From assembly GCA_002401655.1 (NCBI GenBank), contig NVTT01000063.1:8174-17284 (forward strand): a stretch of DNA of 9,111 nt. Direction: 5' to 3'. Positions 1-5,783 of this stretch are shown one piece after another (within the stretch, counting starts at the first letter, position 1; every line of letters begins with the position of its first letter). Under the pieces are notes generated by a model, which was given only the letters and a program-made list of their open reading frames with translations, made no database searches and was not told where the DNA came from. The stretch is from Gammaproteobacteria bacterium. Its GTDB lineage: Bacteria > Pseudomonadota > Gammaproteobacteria > Enterobacterales > Kangiellaceae. Both the position numbers and the translations under genes were made by a program.

Positions 1-170
1 TAAAGCCTTTTTCCCACGGAGCACTATAAATTTTAGCTTTAGAATTATTGTTTCTTTTTAAATTTTTCAAGTTTGAACCCTTTTGATTATGCAAAAAATA
101 CCATTAAATTATCTGTCTTAAGAAATATCCAAAAACGAAAGTCTTAGTAAAATATAATAGCCCATTTTAA
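1..170. other. Left-edge intergenic stretch, no gene seen
   Basis: AT-rich sequence downstream of the leftward nhaR gene. I see no open reading frame worth calling, no tRNA-like structure and no convincing Rho-independent terminator (no GC stem followed by a T run in either direction). The hexamer gtctta occurs twice, near 115 and 142, as a direct rather than inverted repeat. The window starts with taa, which could be the stop codon of a gene lying to the left, but one triplet cannot show that. Confidence 0.5.
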
Positions 171-1058
171 TCAATTATTTGCAGCATTTACAATTTCTAG
201 AATAGCAGGGTGTTTTAGCCTCCGCTCGGGTGAAATAACGTAATAATGTTCTTTAAATTCCTCAGTACGACCTACAATTTTAACATGGTACTGAGACATA
301 ATAGTGTCTTCAATTAATGTCGGTGCAGTAAATACACCATATCCTTCTTGTCCAAAGGACTTTAATAGTGCACTGTCATCAAATTCTGCGATTATGTTAG
401 GTATAACATTGTATTTTTCTAGCCACGCAGACAGGCGTTGCCTAACAGCTGTATTTTTTCCTTGCATGAGAAATGGTTGCCCAGATAACGAGTGTGGAAA
501 GTTTTTCTTGCATATCGTTGCCAATTTTTTAGTAGCAAAAAATGTAAAACCACTTTCAGTTAGTCTATGATTATAGGCTTTAATATGACTGCCCATAGGT
601 AAAGGTTGATCTGTTAATACTAAATCCAATTTGTTAATAGCAAGCTCAGCCAAAAGACTATCTTGATGACCTTCTTTACAAATTAATCTTACGGAATCTG
701 CCATATTTAAAACAGGGTTTAGCAATTGAAATGCAAGCACCTTTGGAATCACACCAGTTACACCAACTGTAAAAGTTAGCCAATGAGCCGGCTCCTGAGT
801 TTTAATCACATTTTTTAACTCATCACCTAACTGAAAAATTTCATCCGCATAACTATAAATAAGCTGTCCTATTTCCGACAGGATTAATTTCTTTCCTTTT
901 CGGTCAAAAAGAGTCACCCCTATTTGCGATTCAAAACTTGTTATTTGTCCACTTATAGTTTGAGGGGTTAAATGTAAAACTGAACTTGCTTTAGTAATAC
1001 TTCCTTCATTAGCAACCGAATAGAAGTAATAAAGATGATTATAATTGAGAGGGGTCAT
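171..1058 (-). CDS. nhaR: NhaR-type LysR-family transcriptional regulator
   Basis: A 295-residue LysR-type regulator. The N-terminus (NYNHLYYF at residues 5-12, then an HTH spanning about 19-47 containing LTPQTISGQI) is close to E. coli NhaR, whose N-terminus reads NYNHLYYF and LTPQTITGQI from memory; the length also fits (about 300). Residues about 95-290 are the effector-binding domain, including EFDDSALLKSFG and APTLIED, which also resemble NhaR. In enterobacteria NhaR activates the Na+/H+ antiporter gene nhaA in response to Na+ and also acts on other stress and envelope genes. Here nhaA is not in the window; the nearby antiporter is the Mrp operon, some 2.5 kb away on the other strand. 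The start is chosen because family members begin just before the NYNHLYYF motif; the ribosome-binding site is weak (gaag about 10 bases upstream). What it regulates here is unknown. Confidence 0.9.
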   Translation of the reverse strand: MTPLNYNHLYYFYSVANEGSITKASSVLHLTPQTISGQITSFESQIGVTLFDRKGKKLILSEIGQLIYSYADEIFQLGDELKNVIKTQEPAHWLTFTVGVTGVIPKVLAFQLLNPVLNMADSVRLICKEGHQDSLLAELAINKLDLVLTDQPLPMGSHIKAYNHRLTESGFTFFATKKLATICKKNFPHSLSGQPFLMQGKNTAVRQRLSAWLEKYNVIPNIIAEFDDSALLKSFGQEGYGVFTAPTLIEDTIMSQYHVKIVGRTEEFKEHYYVISPERRLKHPAILEIVNAANN

Positions 1059-1093
1059 TGTGGGGTTCTTCGTATAATCCGATGATTTTCTGC

Positions 1094-1122
1094 ATTATAA
1101 TCGAATTATCTGTTAATAACAA
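1094..1122 (-). promoter_or_regulatory. Predicted sigma-70 promoter of nhaR
   Basis: Read on the minus strand, TTGTTA (1117-1122) and a perfect TATAAT (1094-1099) are separated by 17 bases. Transcription would start near 1087, giving a leader of roughly 30 bases before the nhaR ATG at 1058. The -10 match and ideal spacing make this the best promoter in the window. Confidence 0.6.
1097..1109. promoter_or_regulatory. Palindrome ATAAT-CGA-ATTAT overlapping the nhaR -10, candidate operator
   Basis: Five-base arms around a 3-base centre overlap the -10 element and the spacer of the nhaR promoter. It fits the loose T-N11-A symmetry of LysR-type binding sites, so autoregulation is possible. A related string (TATAATCCGAT at 1073-1083 against TATAATCGAAT at 1096-1106) occurs 23 bases away. 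Such AT-rich palindromes are also common by chance. Confidence 0.3.
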
Positions 1123-1454
1123 ATTTGAATTGAAACCTACTTTCGAAGAAATAAATTTAATTTTTGATAATTATGATTGGTTTCCATTATAGCAATGAGT
1201 TTATTTTTTGAATCGCCAGTAGTGTTTTGTGACTCTATTTACCGCCACATAACAAACTTGATGATAATAACAGCGCTATTTTCTACTCTATCAATATGTT
1301 TATCATACCCTATTTCACTAAACTTAATTTTGAAGAACCGTAGATGCATAGAGATACAACAACAAAACTCTAATCTATATTCGAAATATACTTACATTAT
1401 ATGTTTTTTAGTCGAATAAATGGATAATTACTTGTGCTAGAAAACTATTTTATG

Positions 1455-1473
1455 ACGCCATTTTTAATGGCGT
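1455..1473. repeat. Perfect 8-bp hairpin with 3-base loop, possible weak terminator
   Basis: acgccatt and aatggcgt pair perfectly around a ttt loop. The plus-strand sequence after it is AT-rich (aatatttatat) but not a true T run, and the other side (cataaaatagttttc on the minus strand) is no better. It could be a weak bidirectional terminator, an RNA structure or a protein-binding site. Confidence 0.35.
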
Positions 1474-1758
1474 AATATTTATATCTCGTACTAAATATTT
1501 TTGACAACAGCCTAATAAATTAATTCATTTGCGCGTATTTAACAAGTTATCTTGCTTCGTAATCAATGCCATTCAGCCGCTATGCCATTTATGTTGCGTA
1601 GTTAAAATTAGCTAATATAATGGCCTGCAGAGCACGTGGATCAATATTTCGCTTTAATTTATTGGCCAGAAAATTATCCTGTCGATATAGTAAATAACAC
1701 TACTTTTATTTTCATCAGAAAACTTAAACGTCACTAATAAATGAGTAGAAAATACCAA

Positions 1759-1774
1759 AGAGCTATAGCGCTCT
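1759..1774. repeat. Short inverted repeat AGAGC-N6-GCTCT
   Basis: A 5-bp stem around a 6-base loop (tatagc), followed on the plus strand by aaatgttttatt. It lies immediately left of a longer inverted repeat. It might terminate transcripts arriving from the left before the downstream promoter, but the stem is short. Confidence 0.25.
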
Positions 1775-1778
1775 AAAT

Positions 1779-1815
1779 GTTTTATTCGAAATATTCGAGT
1801 ATTTGATAATAAAAC
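1779..1815. repeat. Extended AT-rich inverted repeat upstream of the exported-protein gene
   Basis: Outer arms gttttatt (1779-1786) and aataaaac (1808-1815) are perfectly complementary. Inner arms AAATAT (1789-1794) and GTATTT (1799-1804) pair with one G-T wobble around a TCGA centre, leaving a small cg/gat internal loop. About 14 bp pair over 37 bases. It ends 7 bases before the -35 of the predicted promoter, a typical operator or activator position. Confidence 0.4.
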
Positions 1816-1821
1816 TTCGAC

Positions 1822-1850
1822 TTTACGGATTCTTTAAAAAGGGCTATAAA
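1822..1850 (+). promoter_or_regulatory. Predicted sigma-70 promoter for the 1885-2763 gene pair
   Basis: TTTACG (1822-1827) and TATAAA (1845-1850) are separated by 17 bases. The predicted start near 1857 leaves about 28 bases before the ATG at 1885. It is the nearest good promoter to the left of the rightward gene set. Confidence 0.45.
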
Positions 1851-1884
1851 TACTGCATGTTAGCTCATTGCTGTATGGATTATT

Positions 1885-2424
1885 ATGTCATTTAGTAGAA
1901 CAAGTTATTTTAAGAGAAAAACATTTAGTGAGTTGTCAAAGAATTTTTTCCAAAAAAAGGTACACTTACACCTGTTTGTTTTTATGTTATTCGTCGCTAA
2001 TCAGGCTATTGCAGAATCCAAGGAACAACCAAGTTATGAACGAAGCTTATTGAATTCTTGTAAAACACTCAGTACTAATATAAAGCAAATGACAGATTCC
2101 TTATGTAAATCGTACATACATGGTTTTCTTGCAGGGGCATGGGGTGTTCGTGATGTTAAAATTGCCAAATTAAAGATAAAAAAGATTGGTTCCCTTACTT
2201 GGACTGAAAGAGCTTATCTATATAGAGGGAATAGGTTAGCTCAACGAATTACTAATAAAGAAGTTACTTATTATTGCGACCAAAAAGATAAAATGAGCGT
2301 AATCATTATGGAAAAATTAAGCACTGACTTAACGTTAACTACAAACACAATAGCCTCTTTGAATATGCGAATTTATGATGTGATAAAAACAACATGTCCG
2401 TCAGACAATTTTAGCGAAAAGTGA
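1885..2424 (+). CDS. Exported four-cysteine protein, possibly Rap1a/Tai-like; function unknown
   Basis: A 179-residue protein I do not recognise with certainty. An internal hydrophobic stretch (about residues 26-43, ending NQAIA before ESKE) looks like a signal peptide cleaved after A43, preceded by an unusually long basic N-region; a TTG at codon 17 (1933) could be the true start, but neither start has a good ribosome-binding site. The mature part has exactly four cysteines (C59, C74, C131, C171). The pattern C-x14-C followed by YIHGFLAGAWG, with two later cysteines, recalls the Rap1a/Tai fold, small disulfide-bonded periplasmic proteins that include immunity proteins to type VI amidase effectors. 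No effector or secretion gene is nearby, so an immunity role is not supported. The Cys pattern suggests two disulfides in the periplasm. It is followed 6 bases later by an HPF-family gene, implying co-transcription. Confidence 0.7.
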   Translation: MSFSRTSYFKRKTFSELSKNFFQKKVHLHLFVFMLFVANQAIAESKEQPSYERSLLNSCKTLSTNIKQMTDSLCKSYIHGFLAGAWGVRDVKIAKLKIKKIGSLTWTERAYLYRGNRLAQRITNKEVTYYCDQKDKMSVIIMEKLSTDLTLTTNTIASLNMRIYDVIKTTCPSDNFSEK

Positions 2425-2430
2425 ACACTT

Positions 2431-2763
2431 GTGATAGTAAACATTCAATCTAATAAAATAGAATTAGATAAAGCTTTAGAAGTTCACATTGAGAGAAAAC
2501 TTAGACTTGCTTTGTCTAATATGGAACCATTAATTACGGCTGTTACGATCAGTTTATCTGATGTAGTTAGAAATAATGCGGTTAGTGGGATTGAAGAAGT
2601 GGTGGCAACTCAATGCGGCATTCAAGTATCTATCGAAAATATTCCGGCTATCGAAGTAGTAGATATTCAGAGTGATTTATATTACGCAATTGATCGAGTA
2701 ATTCAAAAGGCGAGTCGCACTATGACACGAAAGTTATTTTATTCGGGAAACGTAAAAGAATAA
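2431..2763 (+). CDS. HPF/RaiA-family ribosome-associated protein
   Basis: A 110-residue cytoplasmic protein with the HPF/RaiA (sigma-54 modulation/S30EA) layout: a first strand (MIVNIQSNKIEL), a basic helix (ALEVHIERKLRLAL, residues 15-28), strands ending in SLSDV (41-45) and CGIQVSI (62-68), then VVDIQSDLYYAIDR (76-89) and a basic second helix (RVIQKASRTMTRKL, 89-102). The family binds the small-subunit decoding region and inactivates or protects ribosomes in stationary phase and stress. The length matches short HPF-like proteins of proteobacteria; the C-terminal dimerisation domain of long HPF is absent. The usual NG-GG-DK type loop after the SD residues is replaced by VRNNAVSGIEEVVAT (46-60), so binding details may differ. 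It starts with GTG, 6 bases after the preceding stop, with no strong Shine-Dalgarno, consistent with translational coupling. It is not necessarily the organism's main hpf, which usually sits beside rpoN. Confidence 0.82.
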   Translation: MIVNIQSNKIELDKALEVHIERKLRLALSNMEPLITAVTISLSDVVRNNAVSGIEEVVATQCGIQVSIENIPAIEVVDIQSDLYYAIDRVIQKASRTMTRKLFYSGNVKE

Positions 2764-2842
2764 TATTTTTCGTTTATTTAATTAGACGATATTTTATTTA
2801 ATTAAATCCAATATTTCAGAGTGTAATTAAAAGGAAAAAAAC
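2764..2842. repeat. AT-rich spacer with a 12-base direct repeat before yccA
   Basis: The string tttatttaatta occurs at 2773-2784 and again at 2793-2804, 20 bases apart (about two helical turns); the second copy is part of the palindrome TTTAATTAAA (2797-2806). I find no GC-stem terminator after the HPF gene and no clean -35/-10 pair, though a promoter for yccA could lie here. Confidence 0.35.
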
Positions 2843-3511
2843 ATGCAAAACAGCAACGTTGTATTAGTCAATAGTGAACTAGGTACTTTAGAAACTAACA
2901 GAGTATTGCGAAATACTTATGCCTTGTTATCAATGACTCTTGTTCTTAGTGCATTAACAGCTGCTGTTTCTGCTATGTTGGACTTACCTCACCCTGGTCT
3001 AATTATCACTTTAGTTGGTTATTTTGGTTTGCTCTTTTTAACTACTAAATTTCGAAATTCGAGTAAAGGGCTATTATGTGTATTTGCATTGACTGGTTTT
3101 ATGGGTTACACATTAGGCCCTATTATTAACGCTTACTTAAGCATGGGTAATGGTACCCAAATAGTGATGACTGCTCTAGGTGGTACGGGAGCGATCTTTC
3201 TTGGTTTGTCAGGTTATGCACTATCCAGTCGCAAAGACTTTAGTTTTATGCGTGGCTTTATTATAGTCGGAATTATTACCGCATTCTTGGCCGGGTTAGG
3301 AGCAATGTTTTTTCAAGTACCTGCTTTATCTTTAGCCGTGTCGGCAGCGTTTATTTTAATAATGAGCGCGCTTATTTTGTATCAAACAAGTCAGATAATT
3401 CATGGCGGAGAAACTAACTATATTATGGCGACAGTAACCCTATATGTTTCCATATTTAATCTATTCACTAGCCTATTACATTTATTAGGCTTTATGAGTG
3501 GCGATGATTAA
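2843..3511 (+). CDS. yccA: YccA-type BAX inhibitor-1 (TMBIM) family inner-membrane protein
   Basis: A 222-residue protein with about seven membrane segments and no cleaved signal. Motifs match E. coli YccA along its length as I recall it: VLRNTYALLS (21-30), PGLIITLVG (51-59), TGFMGYTLGPIINAYLS (84-100), HGGETNYIMATVTLYVS (187-203) and a C-terminal LLHLLGF followed by a short acidic tail. In E. coli, YccA binds the membrane protease FtsH and slows its digestion of jammed SecY translocons; other family members are pH-sensitive calcium leak channels. Residue Q181 (in LYQTSQII) sits where E. coli YccA has a glutamate and Bacillus YetJ an aspartate that takes part in gating. A clear Shine-Dalgarno (aagga, about 7 bases upstream) supports the start. 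It lies 79 bases after the HPF gene and 57 bases before mrpE, so it may share a transcript with either. Confidence 0.9.
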   Translation: MQNSNVVLVNSELGTLETNRVLRNTYALLSMTLVLSALTAAVSAMLDLPHPGLIITLVGYFGLLFLTTKFRNSSKGLLCVFALTGFMGYTLGPIINAYLSMGNGTQIVMTALGGTGAIFLGLSGYALSSRKDFSFMRGFIIVGIITAFLAGLGAMFFQVPALSLAVSAAFILIMSALILYQTSQIIHGGETNYIMATVTLYVSIFNLFTSLLHLLGFMSGDD

Positions 3512-3568
3512 TTGTCGAATTTACATACAAACTAAATTTATTGCTAGGAATCGTTTAATCAATTACTT

Positions 3569-4039
3569 ATGAGACATACTCTTACTTTATTCGTAACATT
3601 AACTGTTTTCTGGCTACTTAATTCCGGTCACAATACTGTGCTCATGACATTACTTGGGCTTGTTTCAATTATATTTGTTTTATATGTTGCACATAAAATG
3701 GATGTTGTTGATCACGAGTCTCAACCCGTCCATCTTTCATTAAAATTTCCCGGTTATTTTCTTTGGTTGCTCAAGGAGTTAGTTCTAGCAAACATTTCAG
3801 TAGTAAAAAGTATCTGGTTAGGAAATAGCACTATTTCACCTTGTTTAATGACTATTAAATCGAGTCAAAAAACCGACTTAGGTATAGTGATTTACGCGAA
3901 TTCAATAACAATCACTCCCGGAACTGTGTCGGTAGACCTAATTGGAGATAGGATTACGGTTCATTCATTGTTCAAAGAAAATATTGAATTCTTAAAAGCC
4001 GGCGAAATGGATCGTCGGGTAACTGAGTTGGAAAGCTAG
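3569..4039 (+). CDS. mrpE: Mrp Na+/H+ antiporter subunit E
   Basis: A 156-residue protein, close to the usual 158 of Bacillus MrpE. Two N-terminal hydrophobic segments (about 3-20 and 24-42, with VFWLLNSG at 13-20) are followed by FPGYFLWLLKELVLANISV (60-78), a third membrane or interface segment, and a soluble C-terminal domain containing SITITPGTVSVDL (112-124), the family hallmark. MrpE is a small membrane subunit needed for full assembly or activity of the Mrp complex, which exchanges cytoplasmic Na+ (sometimes K+) for external protons. It is the first gene of the mrp set here. No good Shine-Dalgarno precedes the ATG (aattactt); upstream in-frame codons offer no alternative start. The stop TAG shares its last base with the GTG start of mrpF. 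Confidence 0.93.
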   Translation: MRHTLTLFVTLTVFWLLNSGHNTVLMTLLGLVSIIFVLYVAHKMDVVDHESQPVHLSLKFPGYFLWLLKELVLANISVVKSIWLGNSTISPCLMTIKSSQKTDLGIVIYANSITITPGTVSVDLIGDRITVHSLFKENIEFLKAGEMDRRVTELES

Positions 4040-4374
4040 TGTTAATCGCAGCCACTCTTGCCGTCCTCGTTGTGATGCTGTTAGCCATCATTCGAACGGT
4101 CATTGGCCCAACTCTTTACGATAGAATTCTAGCCGTCAATATGTTTGGTACTAAAACAATATTATTATTGTCATTGTTAGGTTTTGTCATGGGGCGACCT
4201 GAATTTTTAGATATCGCAATTGTGTATGCACTAATTAATTTTATCAGTGTGATTGCGGTGTTGCGGTATTCAGATAGTTTCGAGTTTGGATCAAAGACAG
4301 GTGAAAAGACTGCTGAAAATAGAATTCCTCAGAGTGGGGAACGTCTGGAACTTGGGAATAAGGAAGCCGAATGA
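4039..4374 (+). CDS. mrpF: Mrp Na+/H+ antiporter subunit F
   Basis: A 111-residue membrane protein with three predicted membrane segments (about 2-21, 34-52 and 56-76). It carries the family signatures GPTLYDR (23-29) and EFLDIAIVYALINF (55-68) with conserved D28, R29 and D58. MrpF is a small integral subunit of the Mrp antiporter complex. Bacillus MrpF has about 94 residues; the excess here is a hydrophilic, mostly acidic tail from about residue 82 (EFGSKTGEKTAENR and onward), which should be cytoplasmic and has no recognised motif. The GTG start overlaps the mrpE stop by one base, with ggaaag just upstream as ribosome-binding site, so translation is probably coupled. Confidence 0.93.
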   Translation: MLIAATLAVLVVMLLAIIRTVIGPTLYDRILAVNMFGTKTILLLSLLGFVMGRPEFLDIAIVYALINFISVIAVLRYSDSFEFGSKTGEKTAENRIPQSGERLELGNKEAE

Positions 4375-4739
4375 TTTTTGATCTCGACATCATTAGAGAG
4401 TTAATTAGTGCCTTGTTTTTATTCATGGGTAGCTTTTTATGTATTTCTGGTGGTGTTGGAATTTTACGCTTTCCAGATTTTTATACTCGTATGCATGCTG
4501 TTGGTGTAACCGATACACTCGCAGCAGCTATGATTTTAATCGGACTAATGTTGCAAAATCCTGATGGCTTGGTTGTTATCAAATTATCTCTGATCCTTTT
4601 AATGACGCTTTTCATTAACCCAACTGCAAGCCACGCATTAGCTAAAGCTGCATTTCATAATGGATTGATGCCACTGATAGAAAAAAACAAAAAGAACAAT
4701 AGTTTACCTGACAAAAAACAAGAAAGTGAAAAGGGGTGA
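4371..4739 (+). CDS. mrpG: Mrp Na+/H+ antiporter subunit G
   Basis: A 122-residue membrane protein with three predicted membrane segments and the MnhG/PhaG hallmarks GILRFPDFYTRMHAVGVTDTL (residues about 30-50) and NPTASHALAKAA (83-94). MrpG is a small structural subunit of the Mrp antiporter. The length is typical (Bacillus about 124). The C-terminal 18 residues are lysine- and glutamate-rich (from about KNKKNN at 105), a hydrophilic tail expected on the cytoplasmic side. The ATG overlaps the mrpF stop in an ATGA arrangement, with aaggaag upstream as a good ribosome-binding site. Its own 3' end overlaps the GTG start of the next gene by 14 bases. Confidence 0.93.
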   Translation: MIFDLDIIRELISALFLFMGSFLCISGGVGILRFPDFYTRMHAVGVTDTLAAAMILIGLMLQNPDGLVVIKLSLILLMTLFINPTASHALAKAAFHNGLMPLIEKNKKNNSLPDKKQESEKG

Positions 4740-5781
4740 GCTCATCGAATCATTAATTAACATAGTTTTACTAAGCTTACTGGTTGGTATTGCCATAGCG
4801 ATTGTCTGCATGAAAGATTTATTTGCTGTGGTCATGTTAGCTGGAATTTATGGCTTAATCTCCGCTAGCTTTTTTGTAGTGATGGATGCGGTGGATGTGG
4901 CATTTACAGAAGCCTCAGTAGGTGCAGGGATTTCCACTTTATTAATGTTAGTGGTAATAACTATGACTGGACGTACCGAACATCCAACTCGTCATAAACC
5001 ACTGTTAGCAATTTTTGTTGTGGTTGTCACTGGTGGCTTGTTAATTTATGGCACTTTTGATATGCCCTATTTAGGCGCTATTGATGCCCCCATCCATACT
5101 CATGTTGCACCCCGATACATAAATGAATCGATGCAGGAAGTAGGTGTTCCTAATATTGTGACTGCGGTACTTGCGAGTTACAGAGCTTTCGATACTTTCG
5201 GCGAAGTGGTTGTAATTTTTACCGCAGGTATTGGTGTGTTGGCACTTTTATCAGTGGTACGCCGCCGCGATGAAGACTCAGTAATTGATTCAATTAATGA
5301 CTCTATGCATGAGCAACATCTTATTTTACGAATTGTCAGCAAAATGATGATTCCATTTATTATGTTGTTTGCGCTTTATGTACAATTTCATGGTGACTAT
5401 GGCCCTGGTGGTGGTTTTCAAGCCGGAGTGATTTTTGCTTCAGCAATTATTTTATATGTTTTATTATTTGGTTTAAGTACCGCTCGTAAAGTCATCAACC
5501 AGACCTTAATTCAGTTAATCGCTGCTTTTGGCGTTTTATTTTATGGGTGTGTAGGTTTAGTCTCCCTGCTAAATGGCGGGAACTTCTTTGACTATAACGT
5601 GCTATCAAGTGATCCGATTGCAGGACAGCATTTAGGGATTTTACTAATCGAATGGGGAGTAGGTTGCACGGTTGCGTCGGTGATGATTATTATCTTTTTC
5701 AATTTTGCAGGACGCAAAGAGTTTCAGCAACGAAATGGAAATTTAATCGATAATATCTCCAAGAAAAACAAGGGGATTTAA
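4726..5781 (+). CDS. mrpB: Fused Mrp subunit: DUF4040 (MrpA C-terminal part), MbhE and MnhB domains
   Basis: A 351-residue membrane protein joining three Mrp modules. Residues about 1-80 are the DUF4040 domain (AGIYGLISASFFVVMDAVDVAFTE around 39-62), in classical operons part of the MrpA C-terminus. Residues about 90-180 are MbhE-like (NIVTAVLASYRAFDTFGE, 143-160), again normally in MrpA. Residues about 198-330 are the MnhB domain, with HGDYGPGGGFQAG at 222-234. The protein therefore carries the MrpA C-terminal half plus MrpB, leaving the NuoL-like half for a separate gene. Family work places this region of MrpA at or near the Na+ pathway. The GTG at 4726 is the only conventional start near the 5' end, but what precedes it is poor (caagaaa), while a strong Shine-Dalgarno-like aaggggtga lies inside the first codons (4731-4739). 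It overlaps mrpG by 14 bases; mrpC follows after 2 bases. Confidence 0.9.
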   Translation: MKRGELIESLINIVLLSLLVGIAIAIVCMKDLFAVVMLAGIYGLISASFFVVMDAVDVAFTEASVGAGISTLLMLVVITMTGRTEHPTRHKPLLAIFVVVVTGGLLIYGTFDMPYLGAIDAPIHTHVAPRYINESMQEVGVPNIVTAVLASYRAFDTFGEVVVIFTAGIGVLALLSVVRRRDEDSVIDSINDSMHEQHLILRIVSKMMIPFIMLFALYVQFHGDYGPGGGFQAGVIFASAIILYVLLFGLSTARKVINQTLIQLIAAFGVLFYGCVGLVSLLNGGNFFDYNVLSSDPIAGQHLGILLIEWGVGCTVASVMIIIFFNFAGRKEFQQRNGNLIDNISKKNKGI

Positions 5782-5783
5782 TC

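Larger units (their letters stand above)
1059..1884. other. 826-base intergenic region without a convincing gene
   Basis: Between nhaR and the exported cysteine protein, the sequence is AT-rich and holds only short frames with non-ATG starts, no recognisable domain and no good ribosome-binding site. It contains the nhaR promoter at the left, possible rightward promoter-like pairs (TTGATA 1164-1169 with TATAGC 1188-1193; TTGCGT 1594-1599 with TATAAT 1616-1621), a hairpin at 1455-1473, a perfect 10-base palindrome ATTAGCTAAT at 1607-1616, two tandem hairpins at 1759-1815, and a promoter at 1822-1850. I recognise no decayed gene, tRNA or mobile element in it. Confidence 0.6.

Noticed and set aside
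83..110. Promoter-like TTGATT and TAAATT, 16 bases apart, in the left edge
   Set aside because: Points into the 3' end of nhaR with nothing to express; likely chance in AT-rich DNA.
304..570. Plus-strand 88-codon frame opposite nhaR
   Set aside because: Antisense shadow of a well-supported LysR gene; no motif.
1177..1419. 80-codon frame with TTG start in the nhaR-proximal gap, partly hydrophobic
   Set aside because: Non-ATG start, no ribosome-binding site, no recognisable motif, and composition expected of AT-rich non-coding DNA. The ATG at 1195 does not improve it.
1540..1640. Possible integron attachment site or repeat element suggested by taacaag and repeated gccatt strings
   Set aside because: No paired core sites or extended symmetry, no adjacent cassette or integrase.
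1741..1776. 11-codon ATG frame (MSRKYQRAIAL) near the hairpins, possible leader peptide
   Set aside because: Poor ribosome-binding site, lies upstream of the predicted promoter, and no regulatory-codon run of the kind seen in attenuators.
1885..2424. Type VI secretion immunity protein assignment
   Set aside because: The four-Cys pattern is suggestive only; no effector, Hcp, VgrG or PAAR gene is adjacent.
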